The notes under the pieces are model-generated. The model did no database searches, was not told where the DNA came from, and worked only from the letters and a program-made list of their open reading frames with translations. From F1-60-MAGs149 sp037133755 (GTDB taxonomy: Bacteria; Actinomycetota; Thermoleophilia; Gaiellales; F1-60-MAGs149): a stretch of 64,000 bases of DNA. The translations under genes and the position numbers were made by a program. How positions within the stretch are numbered: position 1 is the stretch's first letter; every line of letters starts with the position of its first letter. Location of the stretch: NCBI GenBank assembly GCA_037133755.1, contig JBAXNN010000013.1:1-64000 (forward strand), read 5' to 3'. This document shows, piece after piece, positions 19,597 through 27,528 of the stretch.

Positions 19597-20361
19597 GTGG
19601 TTGCACGTGCACTGATCGCATCGTTGGTTCTTGTCCTACTGGGTGTGGGGTCGGCGAGCGCTGCGCCCGTGGCGCCGTGGTCGCTCACCGCATCGCATCC
19701 GCACGACGCGACGGCATTCACCGAGGGGCTCGTGGCTCACGGCACCGTGCTGCTCGAGAGCACGGGGCTCGAGGGACAGTCATCGGTGCGTCGCGTCGAT
19801 CCGACAACCGGCTCAGTGGTGCTCCAGCAGAATCTCGCGCCATCGCTGTTCGGTGAGGGGCTGACCGTCCTCAAGGGCTCTGCGGTCCAGCTGACCTGGA
19901 CCGACCAGCGGATCTTCGGTTACGACCCAAGCACGCTGGCCCGCACGTCTGCGCGCCGCTACACGTTCGATGGCTGGGGGCTGACGACCAATGGGCGCCA
20001 GCTGATCGCCAGCGACGGTACGAGCACCGTGCGGTGGCTCGACCCGACGACGCTGAAGGTCGTGCGGCGCATCACCGTCCACGACGGACAGCGCGACATC
20101 GATCAGCTCAACGAGCTCGAGCTGATCGACGGCGTGCTGTGGGCGAACGTCTGGCATAGCGATCGCATCGCGCTGATCGACCCGGCCGATGGGCACGTGC
20201 GTGCGTGGCTCGACATGACGCGGCTGCGCGCGCAGTTGAGCGCACCCGGCGAGGTCCTCAACGGGATCGCGCGCTATCCGGGCGCGAGCACCATCGCGGT
20301 GACGGGTAAGTATTGGCCGCAGCTGTTCGAGATCCGGCTCAGCGGCCGGCTTCCCGCCTAG
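19597..20361 (+). CDS. Secreted glutaminyl-peptide cyclotransferase (glutamine cyclotransferase family)
   Basis: A 254-residue protein from a GTG 12 bases after the TPP gene. A signal peptide (ALIASLVLVLLGVGSASA) precedes a five-bladed beta-propeller of the plant/bacterial glutaminyl cyclase family: HDATAFTEGL, LFGEGLTVL, LTWTDQRIFGYD, WGLTTNGRQLIASDG, LNELELIDGVLWANVW and VLNGIARYPG. These enzymes turn N-terminal Gln into pyroglutamate, in this case outside the cell. The stop shares CTAG with the stop of the convergent DUF3830 gene. Confidence 0.9.
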   Translation: MVARALIASLVLVLLGVGSASAAPVAPWSLTASHPHDATAFTEGLVAHGTVLLESTGLEGQSSVRRVDPTTGSVVLQQNLAPSLFGEGLTVLKGSAVQLTWTDQRIFGYDPSTLARTSARRYTFDGWGLTTNGRQLIASDGTSTVRWLDPTTLKVVRRITVHDGQRDIDQLNELELIDGVLWANVWHSDRIALIDPADGHVRAWLDMTRLRAQLSAPGEVLNGIARYPGASTIAVTGKYWPQLFEIRLSGRLPA

Positions 20362-20777
20362 ACCAGCTCGAAGCGGATCGGCAGTGCGCCGACCTGCAGC
20401 GTGCTGGCACCGAGGGCGTGGAGCTTCTCCTTGCCCTCGACGATCGTCAGGAAGTGGTTGCCAGCGAGCGGGCCCGCCTTGGAGGCGAAGCTGCACGGCC
20501 CGTACGGGAAGAGCAGCTCGCACTCGGAGATGCCGCCGGGGTACCAGAGGATCTCGCCGGGCGCAGGGTGCGCGGTCGCGTCTTCGAAGGGGACACCGAG
20601 ATCGAAGTCGCCGAGCGGAATCCAGCACGACTCCCCGCTCCAGCGCACGTGGATCATCTTGTTCTCGTAGGGCAGGAGAGACAGAAATGCCTCGCACGTC
20701 TTCGGCGCCTTCTCGGGCTCCATGCGCGCCAGGAACTCGACGTCGCCGCTCGTGATCTTGATCATCTGCTCAGCCAT
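20358..20777 (-). CDS. DUF3830-family protein (cyclophilin-like fold)
   Basis: A 139-residue protein matching DUF3830: MIKITSGDVEFLARMEPEKAP, TCEAFLSLLP, VRWSGESCWIPLG, PAPGEILWYPGG and LLFPYG. Family members have a cyclophilin-like barrel, often stand beside amidohydrolase or aminotransferase genes, and have no proven reaction. The ATG at 20777 was chosen because GGGAGGGG stands directly before it; the in-frame ATG 15 bases upstream would consume that site. Convergent with the cyclotransferase gene. Confidence 0.8.
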   Translation of the reverse strand: MAEQMIKITSGDVEFLARMEPEKAPKTCEAFLSLLPYENKMIHVRWSGESCWIPLGDFDLGVPFEDATAHPAPGEILWYPGGISECELLFPYGPCSFASKAGPLAGNHFLTIVEGKEKLHALGASTLQVGALPIRFELV

Positions 20778-20820
20778 TGCTTCCCCTCCCATGGGACACG
20801 TGGATCATGCCCGATGCGGG

Positions 20821-21216
20821 CTACGACGAGACGCGCTCGAGGCCGGCGATGCGATCGAAGTCGCGGTCGAAGGAGGCGACGCGGGGGGCATTTGACGACC
20901 GGGCGGTGACGGCGAGCCAGGCGTCCTCGAGGTCGATCGAGCGCTCAATGTGAAGTCGGACTGCTTGGGCCATCGCGTCGACTTCACCGACGATTGCCGG
21001 TAGGGCGAGTATGCGGAGAAGCGTCTCTGCGATGCGGGGTCGCGAGAAGCCGTAGTTCGAACGCAGGACGTGCCCGACTTCGAGGAGGATGGTGGGGAGC
21101 AGTCGCAGTTCGTCTGCCTCGTTGACGATGCGTGTCGCGGCGGGAGTGTGCTCCGGGAGGTCGTTGAGGCAGTAGCGGAGCAGAACGTTGGTATCGACGT
21201 AGGCGACGAGGCTCAT
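20821..21216 (-). CDS. vapC: PIN-domain toxin (VapC-like ribonuclease)
   Basis: A 131-residue PIN-domain protein with the expected acidic residues: Asp8 in YVDTNVLL, Glu in LLEVGHVL, Asp in DLEDAWLA and Asp in SFDRDFDRI. VapC proteins are Mg-dependent RNases that usually cut tRNA or rRNA and are held inactive by the cognate antitoxin. Its ATG overlaps the antitoxin stop by four bases (ATGA), the usual antitoxin-first arrangement. Confidence 0.9.
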   Translation of the reverse strand: MSLVAYVDTNVLLRYCLNDLPEHTPAATRIVNEADELRLLPTILLEVGHVLRSNYGFSRPRIAETLLRILALPAIVGEVDAMAQAVRLHIERSIDLEDAWLAVTARSSNAPRVASFDRDFDRIAGLERVSS

Positions 21217-21482
21217 GCGCCGTCTCCACGCGGCATTCGGCGCGAGAGTTTGACGATCTCCTCAACCGTCATGCCCTTGAGATGCTCTGGCGTCGTGAGC
21301 GATCCACGCAGTTCTTCTGGGCGCCCGATCCGCTCGACGCGCAGCTCATCGCCGCGGATCCAGAACTCGACGGCGTCGCCGTCGCGAATGTCGAGCGCCT
21401 CGCGGATGTCCTTGGGGATCGTGACCTGGCCCTTGCTGGTGACGCGGGCGATGCGGGAAATGATGCGCTGCGGCTCGTCCAT
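21213..21482 (-). CDS. vapB: AbrB/MazE-type antitoxin partner of the PIN toxin
   Basis: An 89-residue DNA-binding antitoxin. The N-terminal swapped-hairpin AbrB domain is RVTSKGQVTIPKDIREALDI and the C-terminal tail, rich in acidic and Leu residues, should wrap the toxin. The ATG at 21482 is preferred since the longer frame runs into the divergent gene's leader; an in-frame ATG at 21500 is possible. The start overlaps a 9-base inverted repeat likely used for autoregulation. Confidence 0.88.
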   Translation of the reverse strand: MDEPQRIISRIARVTSKGQVTIPKDIREALDIRDGDAVEFWIRGDELRVERIGRPEELRGSLTTPEHLKGMTVEEIVKLSRRMPRGDGA

Positions 21483-21512
21483 ATTCCTTACTTTAGACAT
21501 TTCGTAAGGAAT
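21483..21512. promoter_or_regulatory. Inverted repeat operator at the vapBC start
   Basis: ATTCCTTAC (21483-21491) and GTAAGGAAT (21504-21512) form a perfect inverted repeat with a 12-base spacer. The half-site centres are 21 bases apart, two helical turns. It sits exactly at the antitoxin start and in the leader of the divergent CMD gene, so an AbrB-type antitoxin bound here could repress its own operon and affect the neighbour. Confidence 0.72.
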
Positions 21513-21552
21513 CGTGTGCGCGGTGATCGCCATGCGCGCAGTGTCTGCGACC

Positions 21553-22131
21553 ATGCCCGCACCGATGACGCGCAGTCCAAACCCCGCCGATGACGCACTC
21601 TCGCCGCAGACGCGCGAGATGCTCGCTGCGCTGCCACAGAACAACGTCTTTCGCGCGCTTGCGCACGCCGATGCTGCGTTCCCTCCGCTGATGGATCTGA
21701 CGGCGAGTCTGTGGAACGACGCCGTGCTCGACCAGCGTCAACGCGAGCTCGCGATCCTGCGCACTGCGCGCCTCGTCGACTCGGCCTACGAGTGGATGCA
21801 CCACATCGAAGTTGCGAGGATGGTCGGCGTCACCGAGGAGGAGCTCAACGCCATTGACGTTGGCCGCCTCGAGCTCGCACCGTTTGCCGAGGCCGATCGT
21901 CTACTGCTCGAAGCCGTGCCGCACATCCTGGACCACCGGCGCTCCGAGGACCACGTCTTCGATGCGCTGCGCCAGCACTTCAGCCTGCGAGAGCTCGTCG
22001 AGCTGCACCTTGTCGTCGGCCTCTACGCGACGATCGCAGGCGTCGTCACCGACTTCGACGTCGAGCTCGAGCCGCGATCGGGCGCGTTCGAGTTGCAGCA
22101 CGACGAGCGCGGCCCGCGCCTCGGCGGCTAG
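21553..22131 (+). CDS. Carboxymuconolactone decarboxylase-family protein
   Basis: An alpha-helical CMD/AhpD-fold protein of about 192 residues from the ATG at 21553; other in-frame starts at 21514 and 21565 are possible and none has a clear ribosome site. Family features are LDQRQRELAILRTARLVDSAYEWMHHIEVARMVGVTEEEL and a second half repeating the helix pattern (LRELVELHLVVGLYATIAG); only short parts of these are diagnostic. The redox CxxC of AhpD is absent, so peroxidase activity is unlikely and a decarboxylase or isomerase role is more plausible. It is divergent from vapBC and its stop shares CTAG with rpiA. Confidence 0.82.
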   Translation: MPAPMTRSPNPADDALSPQTREMLAALPQNNVFRALAHADAAFPPLMDLTASLWNDAVLDQRQRELAILRTARLVDSAYEWMHHIEVARMVGVTEEELNAIDVGRLELAPFAEADRLLLEAVPHILDHRRSEDHVFDALRQHFSLRELVELHLVVGLYATIAGVVTDFDVELEPRSGAFELQHDERGPRLGG

Positions 22132-22772
22132 AGGGCGCGCGTGAGGCGCTCGACCGCGTCACCGCGGCCGATCAGGATCTCGCTCGTCATCGACGGCGGA
22201 AACAGCCCGTGCTCGACCACGCCCGGCACGCTGCCGAGCCAAGCGGCCAGATTCTCCGGGTCGCTGGCATCGCCCTGATAGTCGGCGATCACGTTGCCGT
22301 CGGGGCTGTCCGGCACGCCGCGCAGCGTCACGTCGTCGAGCAGTCGCAACGTGTTGGCGAGGCCGTACTTGAGCAGCTCGAGCGGGATCGGCGCGTACAG
22401 GCCATCAACGGTCTTCGACGAGTCGGCGATCACCACAAAGCGGTCGGCCATCGAGGCGACGATCTTCTCCCGCGTGTGTGCCGCACCGCCACCCTTGACG
22501 ATCCACCAGTCGGGCGCGATCTGGTCGGCACCGTCGATCGCGAGGTCGAGGTGGTCGACCTCCGCGGCATTCGCGACCTTCATGCCGAGGGCGCGCGCTG
22601 CGTCTTCGGTGCGCACGGACGTCGCGACGCAGGTGATGTCGAGCGCGCGCGCGGCGATCGCTGGGAGGAGGAACGCCACGGTCGAGCCCGTGCCGAGACC
22701 CACGTGCATCCCGTCCTCGACGAGCAGCGCCGCGGCTTCGGCGGCGACGCGCTTCTCGGTGTCCTGATCCAT
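22128..22772 (-). CDS. rpiA: Ribose-5-phosphate isomerase A
   Basis: Interconverts ribose 5-phosphate and ribulose 5-phosphate in the non-oxidative pentose phosphate pathway; about 214 residues, the family length. Hallmarks are HVGLGTGSTVAFLL, DLAIDGADQI with its catalytic Asp, VKGGGAAHTREK with catalytic Glu and Lys, and ADSSKTVDGL. The ATG at 22772 was chosen over a GTG at 22781. It is separated from pgl by the MazF-type module and is convergent with the CMD gene. Confidence 0.95.
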   Translation of the reverse strand: MDQDTEKRVAAEAAALLVEDGMHVGLGTGSTVAFLLPAIAARALDITCVATSVRTEDAARALGMKVANAAEVDHLDLAIDGADQIAPDWWIVKGGGAAHTREKIVASMADRFVVIADSSKTVDGLYAPIPLELLKYGLANTLRLLDDVTLRGVPDSPDGNVIADYQGDASDPENLAAWLGSVPGVVEHGLFPPSMTSEILIGRGDAVERLTRAL

Positions 22773-22915
22773 ACGCGACACGGTAGCGATCCGATGCGCG
22801 CAGCGGTAGGATCAGGTCGAGGGACCCGAGTGGGAATCAGCGGGAACTCAGTGCCTGAGTGCCCGGAAGCCGCGCAGTTCCGCGCGCCTTCACAACGTCA
22901 TCCCTCCATACGATC

Positions 22916-23170
22916 ATGGCCATGAATCGCTCGATTCACGTCCGTCTCGATGACGCATCGGAAGGAGCTGTCGCCGAGCTCCGCTCGCGGGGCATCAACG
23001 TCTCGCAGGTGATTCGCGATGCACTGCGCGCCCGTGCGCAGAGGGACCGCGATCGCGAACTGCTGCGGGAGGAATGTCGCCGACTCGCCGACGACCCTGC
23101 CGACCGCGCGGAGATCCTTGCCATTCGAGAGGAGATGCGCGACCTCATGCCGGTGCGGGGCGAGGAATGA
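22916..23170 (+). CDS. Ribbon-helix-helix antitoxin of a MazF-type module
   Basis: A protein of about 84 residues; ATGs at 22916 and 22922 are both in frame. The N-terminal ribbon-helix-helix reads NRSIHVRLDDAS and GINVSQVIRDALRARA, and the rest is a charged helix expected to bind the toxin. Its TGA overlaps the toxin ATG by four bases. The 133-base gap upstream should hold the promoter; no clear operator was found. Confidence 0.83.
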   Translation: MAMNRSIHVRLDDASEGAVAELRSRGINVSQVIRDALRARAQRDRDRELLREECRRLADDPADRAEILAIREEMRDLMPVRGEE

Positions 23171-23493
23171 TGCTGCGTGGTGACTGCTACGCGATCCGAG
23201 CGCCCCGCGGAGCGCTCGGGCATGAGCAAGCCGGCGCGCGGCCGGGTGTCGTCATCCAGGCCGACGCTTTCGACTTTCTCAGCACGGTGCTGATCGCGCC
23301 GACATCGACACGGGTGCGAGCCGCCTCATTTCGACCGGTGATCGAGATCGACGGCGTTCGCACAGCCGTTCTCGTCGAGCAGGCGCACGCGGCGACCACA
23401 CACCGGCTCGGTGAGCGGCTGGGACGGCTGAGTGGCGAGGAGCTCGCAGCGGTCGATGCTGCGCTGCGCGATGTGCTCGACCTATTCGATTAG
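23167..23493 (+). CDS. mazF: MazF/PemK-type toxin endoribonuclease
   Basis: A 108-residue protein of the PemK/MazF fold: N-terminal LRGDCYAIRAP, then GARPGVVIQADAFD, STVLIAPTST and a helix at the C-terminus. These toxins cut mRNA or tRNA at short motifs. ATGATG at 23167 gives two possible starts; either overlaps the antitoxin stop. The stop shares TTAG with the stop of convergent pgl. Confidence 0.88.
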   Translation: MMLRGDCYAIRAPRGALGHEQAGARPGVVIQADAFDFLSTVLIAPTSTRVRAASFRPVIEIDGVRTAVLVEQAHAATTHRLGERLGRLSGEELAAVDAALRDVLDLFD

Positions 23494-24155
23494 CCAGCCG
23501 CAGCCGCGTCGGCCAGGATCACCGAGGCAGGCGCGGTCACGCGACCGGCGGGGATCGACGGGTCGCCGGCCAGCAACTGCTGCAGCGGCTCGCGCTTGTC
23601 ATCGCCCGTCAGCAGCCACAGCAGGCTGCGGCACTTGGCGAGCTCCGGGTACGTCATCGACATGCGATGCGTGCCCTGGTACTCGCCGCCCGTTACCGCC
23701 ACCAGCTGATCAGTGACCTCGAGGATCGGGTCGCCGGGTACCAGCGATGCCGTGTGGCCATCGGGGCCCAGACCGAGGTGGATCAGGTCGATCGTGGTCG
23801 GCAGCTCGCCGGCGTAGTCGCGAGCACCGCGCTGGGGATCATCGTCGTTGACCGGCATGGGATGGATCTGCACCGGCAACTGCGGACCAAGCGACTCGCG
23901 CAGGTGCGTGAGGTTGCGCAGCGGGTCGCCCTCCGGGGCAATCCGCTCATCTACTTGGTAGAGCTCGACCGACTCCCACGGCATGTCGAGCTCGGCCAAG
24001 TCTGCGAACATCGCCCACGGCGAACGGCCGCCGCTGACGGCCATCGAGAACACACCGCGCTCGGCTACGGCGTCGCGCGCGGCCTTCGCCACGTGTTCCG
24101 CCGCCGCCTTCGAGACCGCCGCTGCATCGGGCAGGACGATCAGCTCGTGCTGCAT
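23490..24155 (-). CDS. pgl: 6-phosphogluconolactonase
   Basis: Hydrolyses 6-phosphogluconolactone to 6-phosphogluconate in the oxidative pentose phosphate pathway; 221 residues. Motifs are SMAVSGGRSPWAMFADLA, YQVDERIAP and LGLGPDGHTASLVPG, with the catalytic His in GHTASL. The ATG overlaps the gnd stop by one base (TGATG), so translation is coupled. It is last in the pgi-gnd-pgl unit. Confidence 0.95.
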   Translation of the reverse strand: MQHELIVLPDAAAVSKAAAEHVAKAARDAVAERGVFSMAVSGGRSPWAMFADLAELDMPWESVELYQVDERIAPEGDPLRNLTHLRESLGPQLPVQIHPMPVNDDDPQRGARDYAGELPTTIDLIHLGLGPDGHTASLVPGDPILEVTDQLVAVTGGEYQGTHRMSMTYPELAKCRSLLWLLTGDDKREPLQQLLAGDPSIPAGRVTAPASVILADAAAAG

Positions 24156-25183
24156 CAGGCCTTCTTCTCGTCGTGCCCGCCGAACTCGCTGCGCATGGCC
24201 GACTGGACCTTGCCGGAGAACTGGCCGAGACCGCGCGACTCGAAGCGCTCGATCAGCGACGCCGTGATGACCGGGGCGGGGACGCCCTCCTCGATCGCGG
24301 CGATCGTCGTCCAGCGGCCCTCGCCAGAGTCCGACACGCGGCCGTCGAAGGCATCGAGGTTCGGGTCCTTGGCCAGCGCGCTGGCGGTCAGGTCGACCAG
24401 CCACGAGCCAACGACCGAGCCGCGGCGCCACACCTCGGCGACCTCGGCCACGTCGATCTCGTACTGGTAGTACTCGGGATCGCGCAGCGGCGTCGTCTCG
24501 GCGTCGATCTCCTGCGTCTGCTTGCCGGCGTCGGCGTGCTTGATGATCGACAGGCCCTCGGCGATCGCGGCCATCATGCCGTACTCGATGCCGTTGTGGA
24601 CCATCTTCACGAAGTGGCCCGCACCGTTCGGCCCGCAGTGGAGGTAGCCCTCCTGCGCGGTGCCACCGGCCTTGCGGCCCGGCGTCGGCTCTGCCGAGCC
24701 CTCGCCCGGCGCGATCGTCTTCCAGATGGGGTCGAGGCGCTGCACGGCCTTGTCCTCGCCACCGATCATCAGGCTGTAGCCGCGCTCCAGGCCCCAGACG
24801 CCGCCCGACGTGCCGCAGTCCACGAAGTGGATGCCCTTGGCCGCCAGCTCCTTGGCGTGCTTGATGTCGTCGCGGTAGTACGAGTTGCCACCGTCGATCA
24901 GCGTGTCGTCGTCCTCGAGCAGGTCCTTGAGCTCGTCGACCATCTTCTGGACGATCGCAGCGGGGACCATGATCCAGACGTTGCGCGGGCGCTCCATCTT
25001 GGCCACGAGGTCGGCCATCGACGAGGCGCCGATTGCGCCTTCGGCCTCAAGCTCCTTCACGGCATCCTGATTGGTGTCGAACACGACGCAGGTATGGCCA
25101 TCGCGCATCAGGCGGCGAACGAGATTCGCGCCCATCCGGCCGAGGCCGACCATTCCGAGTTGCATGGGGTGTGCTGTTGCCAT
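24155..25183 (-). CDS. gnd: 6-phosphogluconate dehydrogenase (decarboxylating), short type
   Basis: Oxidative decarboxylation of 6-phosphogluconate to ribulose 5-phosphate; 342 residues, the short dimer-domain form, which often prefers NAD. The Rossmann motif is GMVGLGRMGANLVRRL, the substrate motif FVDCGTSGGVWGLERG, and the catalytic helix has AGHFVKMVHNGIEYGMM. The ATG at 25183 has AAGGAGC seven bases upstream. It follows pgi after 17 bases. Confidence 0.94.
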   Translation of the reverse strand: MATAHPMQLGMVGLGRMGANLVRRLMRDGHTCVVFDTNQDAVKELEAEGAIGASSMADLVAKMERPRNVWIMVPAAIVQKMVDELKDLLEDDDTLIDGGNSYYRDDIKHAKELAAKGIHFVDCGTSGGVWGLERGYSLMIGGEDKAVQRLDPIWKTIAPGEGSAEPTPGRKAGGTAQEGYLHCGPNGAGHFVKMVHNGIEYGMMAAIAEGLSIIKHADAGKQTQEIDAETTPLRDPEYYQYEIDVAEVAEVWRRGSVVGSWLVDLTASALAKDPNLDAFDGRVSDSGEGRWTTIAAIEEGVPAPVITASLIERFESRGLGQFSGKVQSAMRSEFGGHDEKKA

Positions 25184-25200
25184 GGTGGTGCTCCTTGGGT

Positions 25201-26826
25201 CTACGCGCGCTTCATGGCGCGGTAGCGCCGGATCAGTGCATTGGTCGAAGAATCGTGCTGAAGGTCGGGCTCGGTGTCGCTCTCGAGCTCGGGGATGATC
25301 TTGACTGCCAGGGCCTTGCCGAGCTCGACGCCCCACTGGTCGAACGAGTCGATGTCCCAGATCACGCCTTGGGTGAACACGCTGTGCTCGTAGAGGGCGA
25401 TCAGCGAGCCGAGGCGATGCGGGGTGAGGCGGTCGGCGAGGATCGTGTTGGTCGGGCGGTTGCCCTCCATCACGCGATGCGGGATGACGTTCTCGGGCGT
25501 GCCCTCTGCGCGAACTTCTGCCTCGGTCTTGCCGAAGGCGAGCGCCTCGGCCTGCGCGAAGACGTTGCTCATCAGGATGTCGTGGTGCTCGCCGATCGGG
25601 TTGAGCGAGTGCGCAAAGCCGATCAGGTCGACCGGAATGATCGAGGTCCCCTGGTGGATCAGCTGGTAGAAGCTGTGCTGCCCGTTTGTGCCCGGCTCGC
25701 CCCAGTAGACCGGGCCGGTGTCGTAGTCGACCTGCGTGCCGTCGAGCATGACGTGCTTGCCGTTCGACTCCATCGTTAGCTGCTGCAGGTACGCGGGGAA
25801 GCGCTTGAGGTACTGCTCGTACGGCATCACCCCGATCGTCTGGACGCCGAAGAAGTCGCGGTACCAGAGCGCGAGCAGACCCATCAGGACGGGTAGGTTC
25901 TGGTGCAGCGGCGCGGTCTGGAAGTGCTCGTCCATCGCATGGAAGCCGGCCAGCAGCTCGTGGAAGTGCTTGGGGCCGATCGCCAGCATCGTGGACAGGC
26001 CGATCGCCGAGTCCATCGAGTAACGGCCGCCAACCCAGTCCCAGAACGGGAACATGTTGTTGGTGTCGATGCCGAAGGCCTCAACGCGCTCGGCGTTGGT
26101 CGAGACGGCGACGAAGTGCTTGGCCACGGCGGCGGTGTCGCCGAGCTTCTCGAGCGACCACGCCCGCGCCGTGTGCGCGTTCGTCATCGTCTCGAGGGTG
26201 CCGAAGGTCTTCGACGCAATGATGAACAGCGTCTCCTCGGGGTCGAGGTCGATCGTCGCCTCGGCGAAATCGGTCGAGTCGACGTTCGAGACGAAGCGGA
26301 ACGTCATGTCGCGCTTCGCGTAGTGCTTGAGCGCCTCGTAGGCCATGACGGGACCGAGGTCGGAGCCGCCGATGCCGACGTTGACGACGTTCTTGATGCG
26401 CTTGCCGGTGTGGCCGAGCCAGCGGCCCTCGCGGACATCCTCCGAGAATGCGGCCATGCGGTCGAGCACCTCGTGGACGTCCTTGACGACATCCTGGCCG
26501 TCGACGTGCAGCGTCGCGCTCTTGGGCAGGCGCAGCGCGGTGTGGAGGACGGCCCGGTCTTCCGAGACGTTGATGTGATCGCCGCGGAACATGGCGGCGC
26601 GGCGGCCGGCCAGGTCGCGCTCCTCGGCGAGTGCCACGAGCAGCTGCAGCGTCTCGGCCGTGATGCGGTTCTTCGAGTAGTCGAGGAAGAGCCCGGCGCC
26701 CTCGGCGGTAAGAGACTCGCCACGGGTTGCGTCGCCCGCGAACAGCTCGCGGAGCGTCACATCCTTGATGGTCTCGTGGTGGGCGGCGAGTGCCTGCCAG
26801 GCCGTAGTCGAACGCAGCATCGTCAT
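25201..26826 (-). CDS. pgi: Glucose-6-phosphate isomerase
   Basis: Interconverts glucose 6-phosphate and fructose 6-phosphate; 541 residues, the long E. coli/animal-type form. Landmarks are VNVGIGGSDLGPVM, FIIASKTFGTLETM, PFWDWVGGRYSM, the catalytic Glu in WGEPGTNGQHSFYQLIHQG, and the C-terminal active-site Lys region VWDIDSFDQWGVELGK-like (here IWDIDSFDQWGVELGK). The start is one of two nearby ATGs (26826, 26820). First gene of an operon with gnd and pgl. A zwf gene, often between these, is not in the window. Confidence 0.96.
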   Translation of the reverse strand: MTMLRSTTAWQALAAHHETIKDVTLRELFAGDATRGESLTAEGAGLFLDYSKNRITAETLQLLVALAEERDLAGRRAAMFRGDHINVSEDRAVLHTALRLPKSATLHVDGQDVVKDVHEVLDRMAAFSEDVREGRWLGHTGKRIKNVVNVGIGGSDLGPVMAYEALKHYAKRDMTFRFVSNVDSTDFAEATIDLDPEETLFIIASKTFGTLETMTNAHTARAWSLEKLGDTAAVAKHFVAVSTNAERVEAFGIDTNNMFPFWDWVGGRYSMDSAIGLSTMLAIGPKHFHELLAGFHAMDEHFQTAPLHQNLPVLMGLLALWYRDFFGVQTIGVMPYEQYLKRFPAYLQQLTMESNGKHVMLDGTQVDYDTGPVYWGEPGTNGQHSFYQLIHQGTSIIPVDLIGFAHSLNPIGEHHDILMSNVFAQAEALAFGKTEAEVRAEGTPENVIPHRVMEGNRPTNTILADRLTPHRLGSLIALYEHSVFTQGVIWDIDSFDQWGVELGKALAVKIIPELESDTEPDLQHDSSTNALIRRYRAMKRA

Positions 26827-26916
26827 GCGAGTGAGGATAGCCGTTGGGCGATTCACAGGTGCTCGCAGCGCACGCACGCTCACCGAACCGCTACCGCTTA
26901 CGCGGCGCGGTGTGCG

Positions 26917-27492
26917 CTACAGCAGGACGCCAGGCGGATTCTCAAAGTCGGGACGCTCGGCGTGAAACGCCCGCGAGCGCTCGACGGTGCGCATCCATTC
27001 GTAGTGCAGCTGCTTGGCGACAACGGGGATTACCCCGGCGCGCCGCATACGGTCGAGGCCGGCGGCATGGGCGCTGCCGGGCGAGCCGACAGCGTCCTCA
27101 ACGACCGCCACGCGGAAGCCCTCGTCGAGCAGCCCGAGGGCGGACTGCGCCACGCAGACGTCGGTCTCGAGCCCCACAAGCACGGCGGTTCGCCGACCCG
27201 AGTCGCGCACGGCGGGGCCGACGAGCGGATCGCCACAGAGGCCGAAGACCTCCTTGCGCAGCACCGGTGCGTCACCGACCGCTTCCGCGAGCTCGGGGTG
27301 CAGACCACCCCAATCCTCCGGCGACTCGACCGACGCGATGATCGGGATGTCGCAAAAGTGCGCGCTCTCGGCGAGGAAGGCGATGCGCTCGAGTAGGCCG
27401 GCCTTGGTCTCGTCCTCGACGCGGGCCAGGAAGTCGGCCTGCACGTCGATGATCACGAGCACGGAGTCGTCGGGATCGATCAGAAGGCTCAT
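26917..27492 (-). CDS. Isochorismatase-family cysteine hydrolase
   Basis: A 191-residue cysteine hydrolase with the family triad: Asp in LVIIDVQADFLA, Lys in VLRKEVFGL and Cys in ETDVCVAQSA. The family includes nicotinamidases, isochorismatases and other amidases; the substrate cannot be read from sequence. It is divergent from the S9 peptidase across 36 bases. Confidence 0.88.
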   Translation of the reverse strand: MSLLIDPDDSVLVIIDVQADFLARVEDETKAGLLERIAFLAESAHFCDIPIIASVESPEDWGGLHPELAEAVGDAPVLRKEVFGLCGDPLVGPAVRDSGRRTAVLVGLETDVCVAQSALGLLDEGFRVAVVEDAVGSPGSAHAAGLDRMRRAGVIPVVAKQLHYEWMRTVERSRAFHAERPDFENPPGVLL

Positions 27493-27528
27493 GTGCAGAG
27501 CCTAGTGAATTCGCCGTAGAGTTCTCGC

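Noticed and set aside
22782..22915. Possible riboswitch before the MazF-type antitoxin
   Set aside because: Short hairpins such as CTCAGTGCCTGAG can be drawn but no known riboswitch consensus was found.
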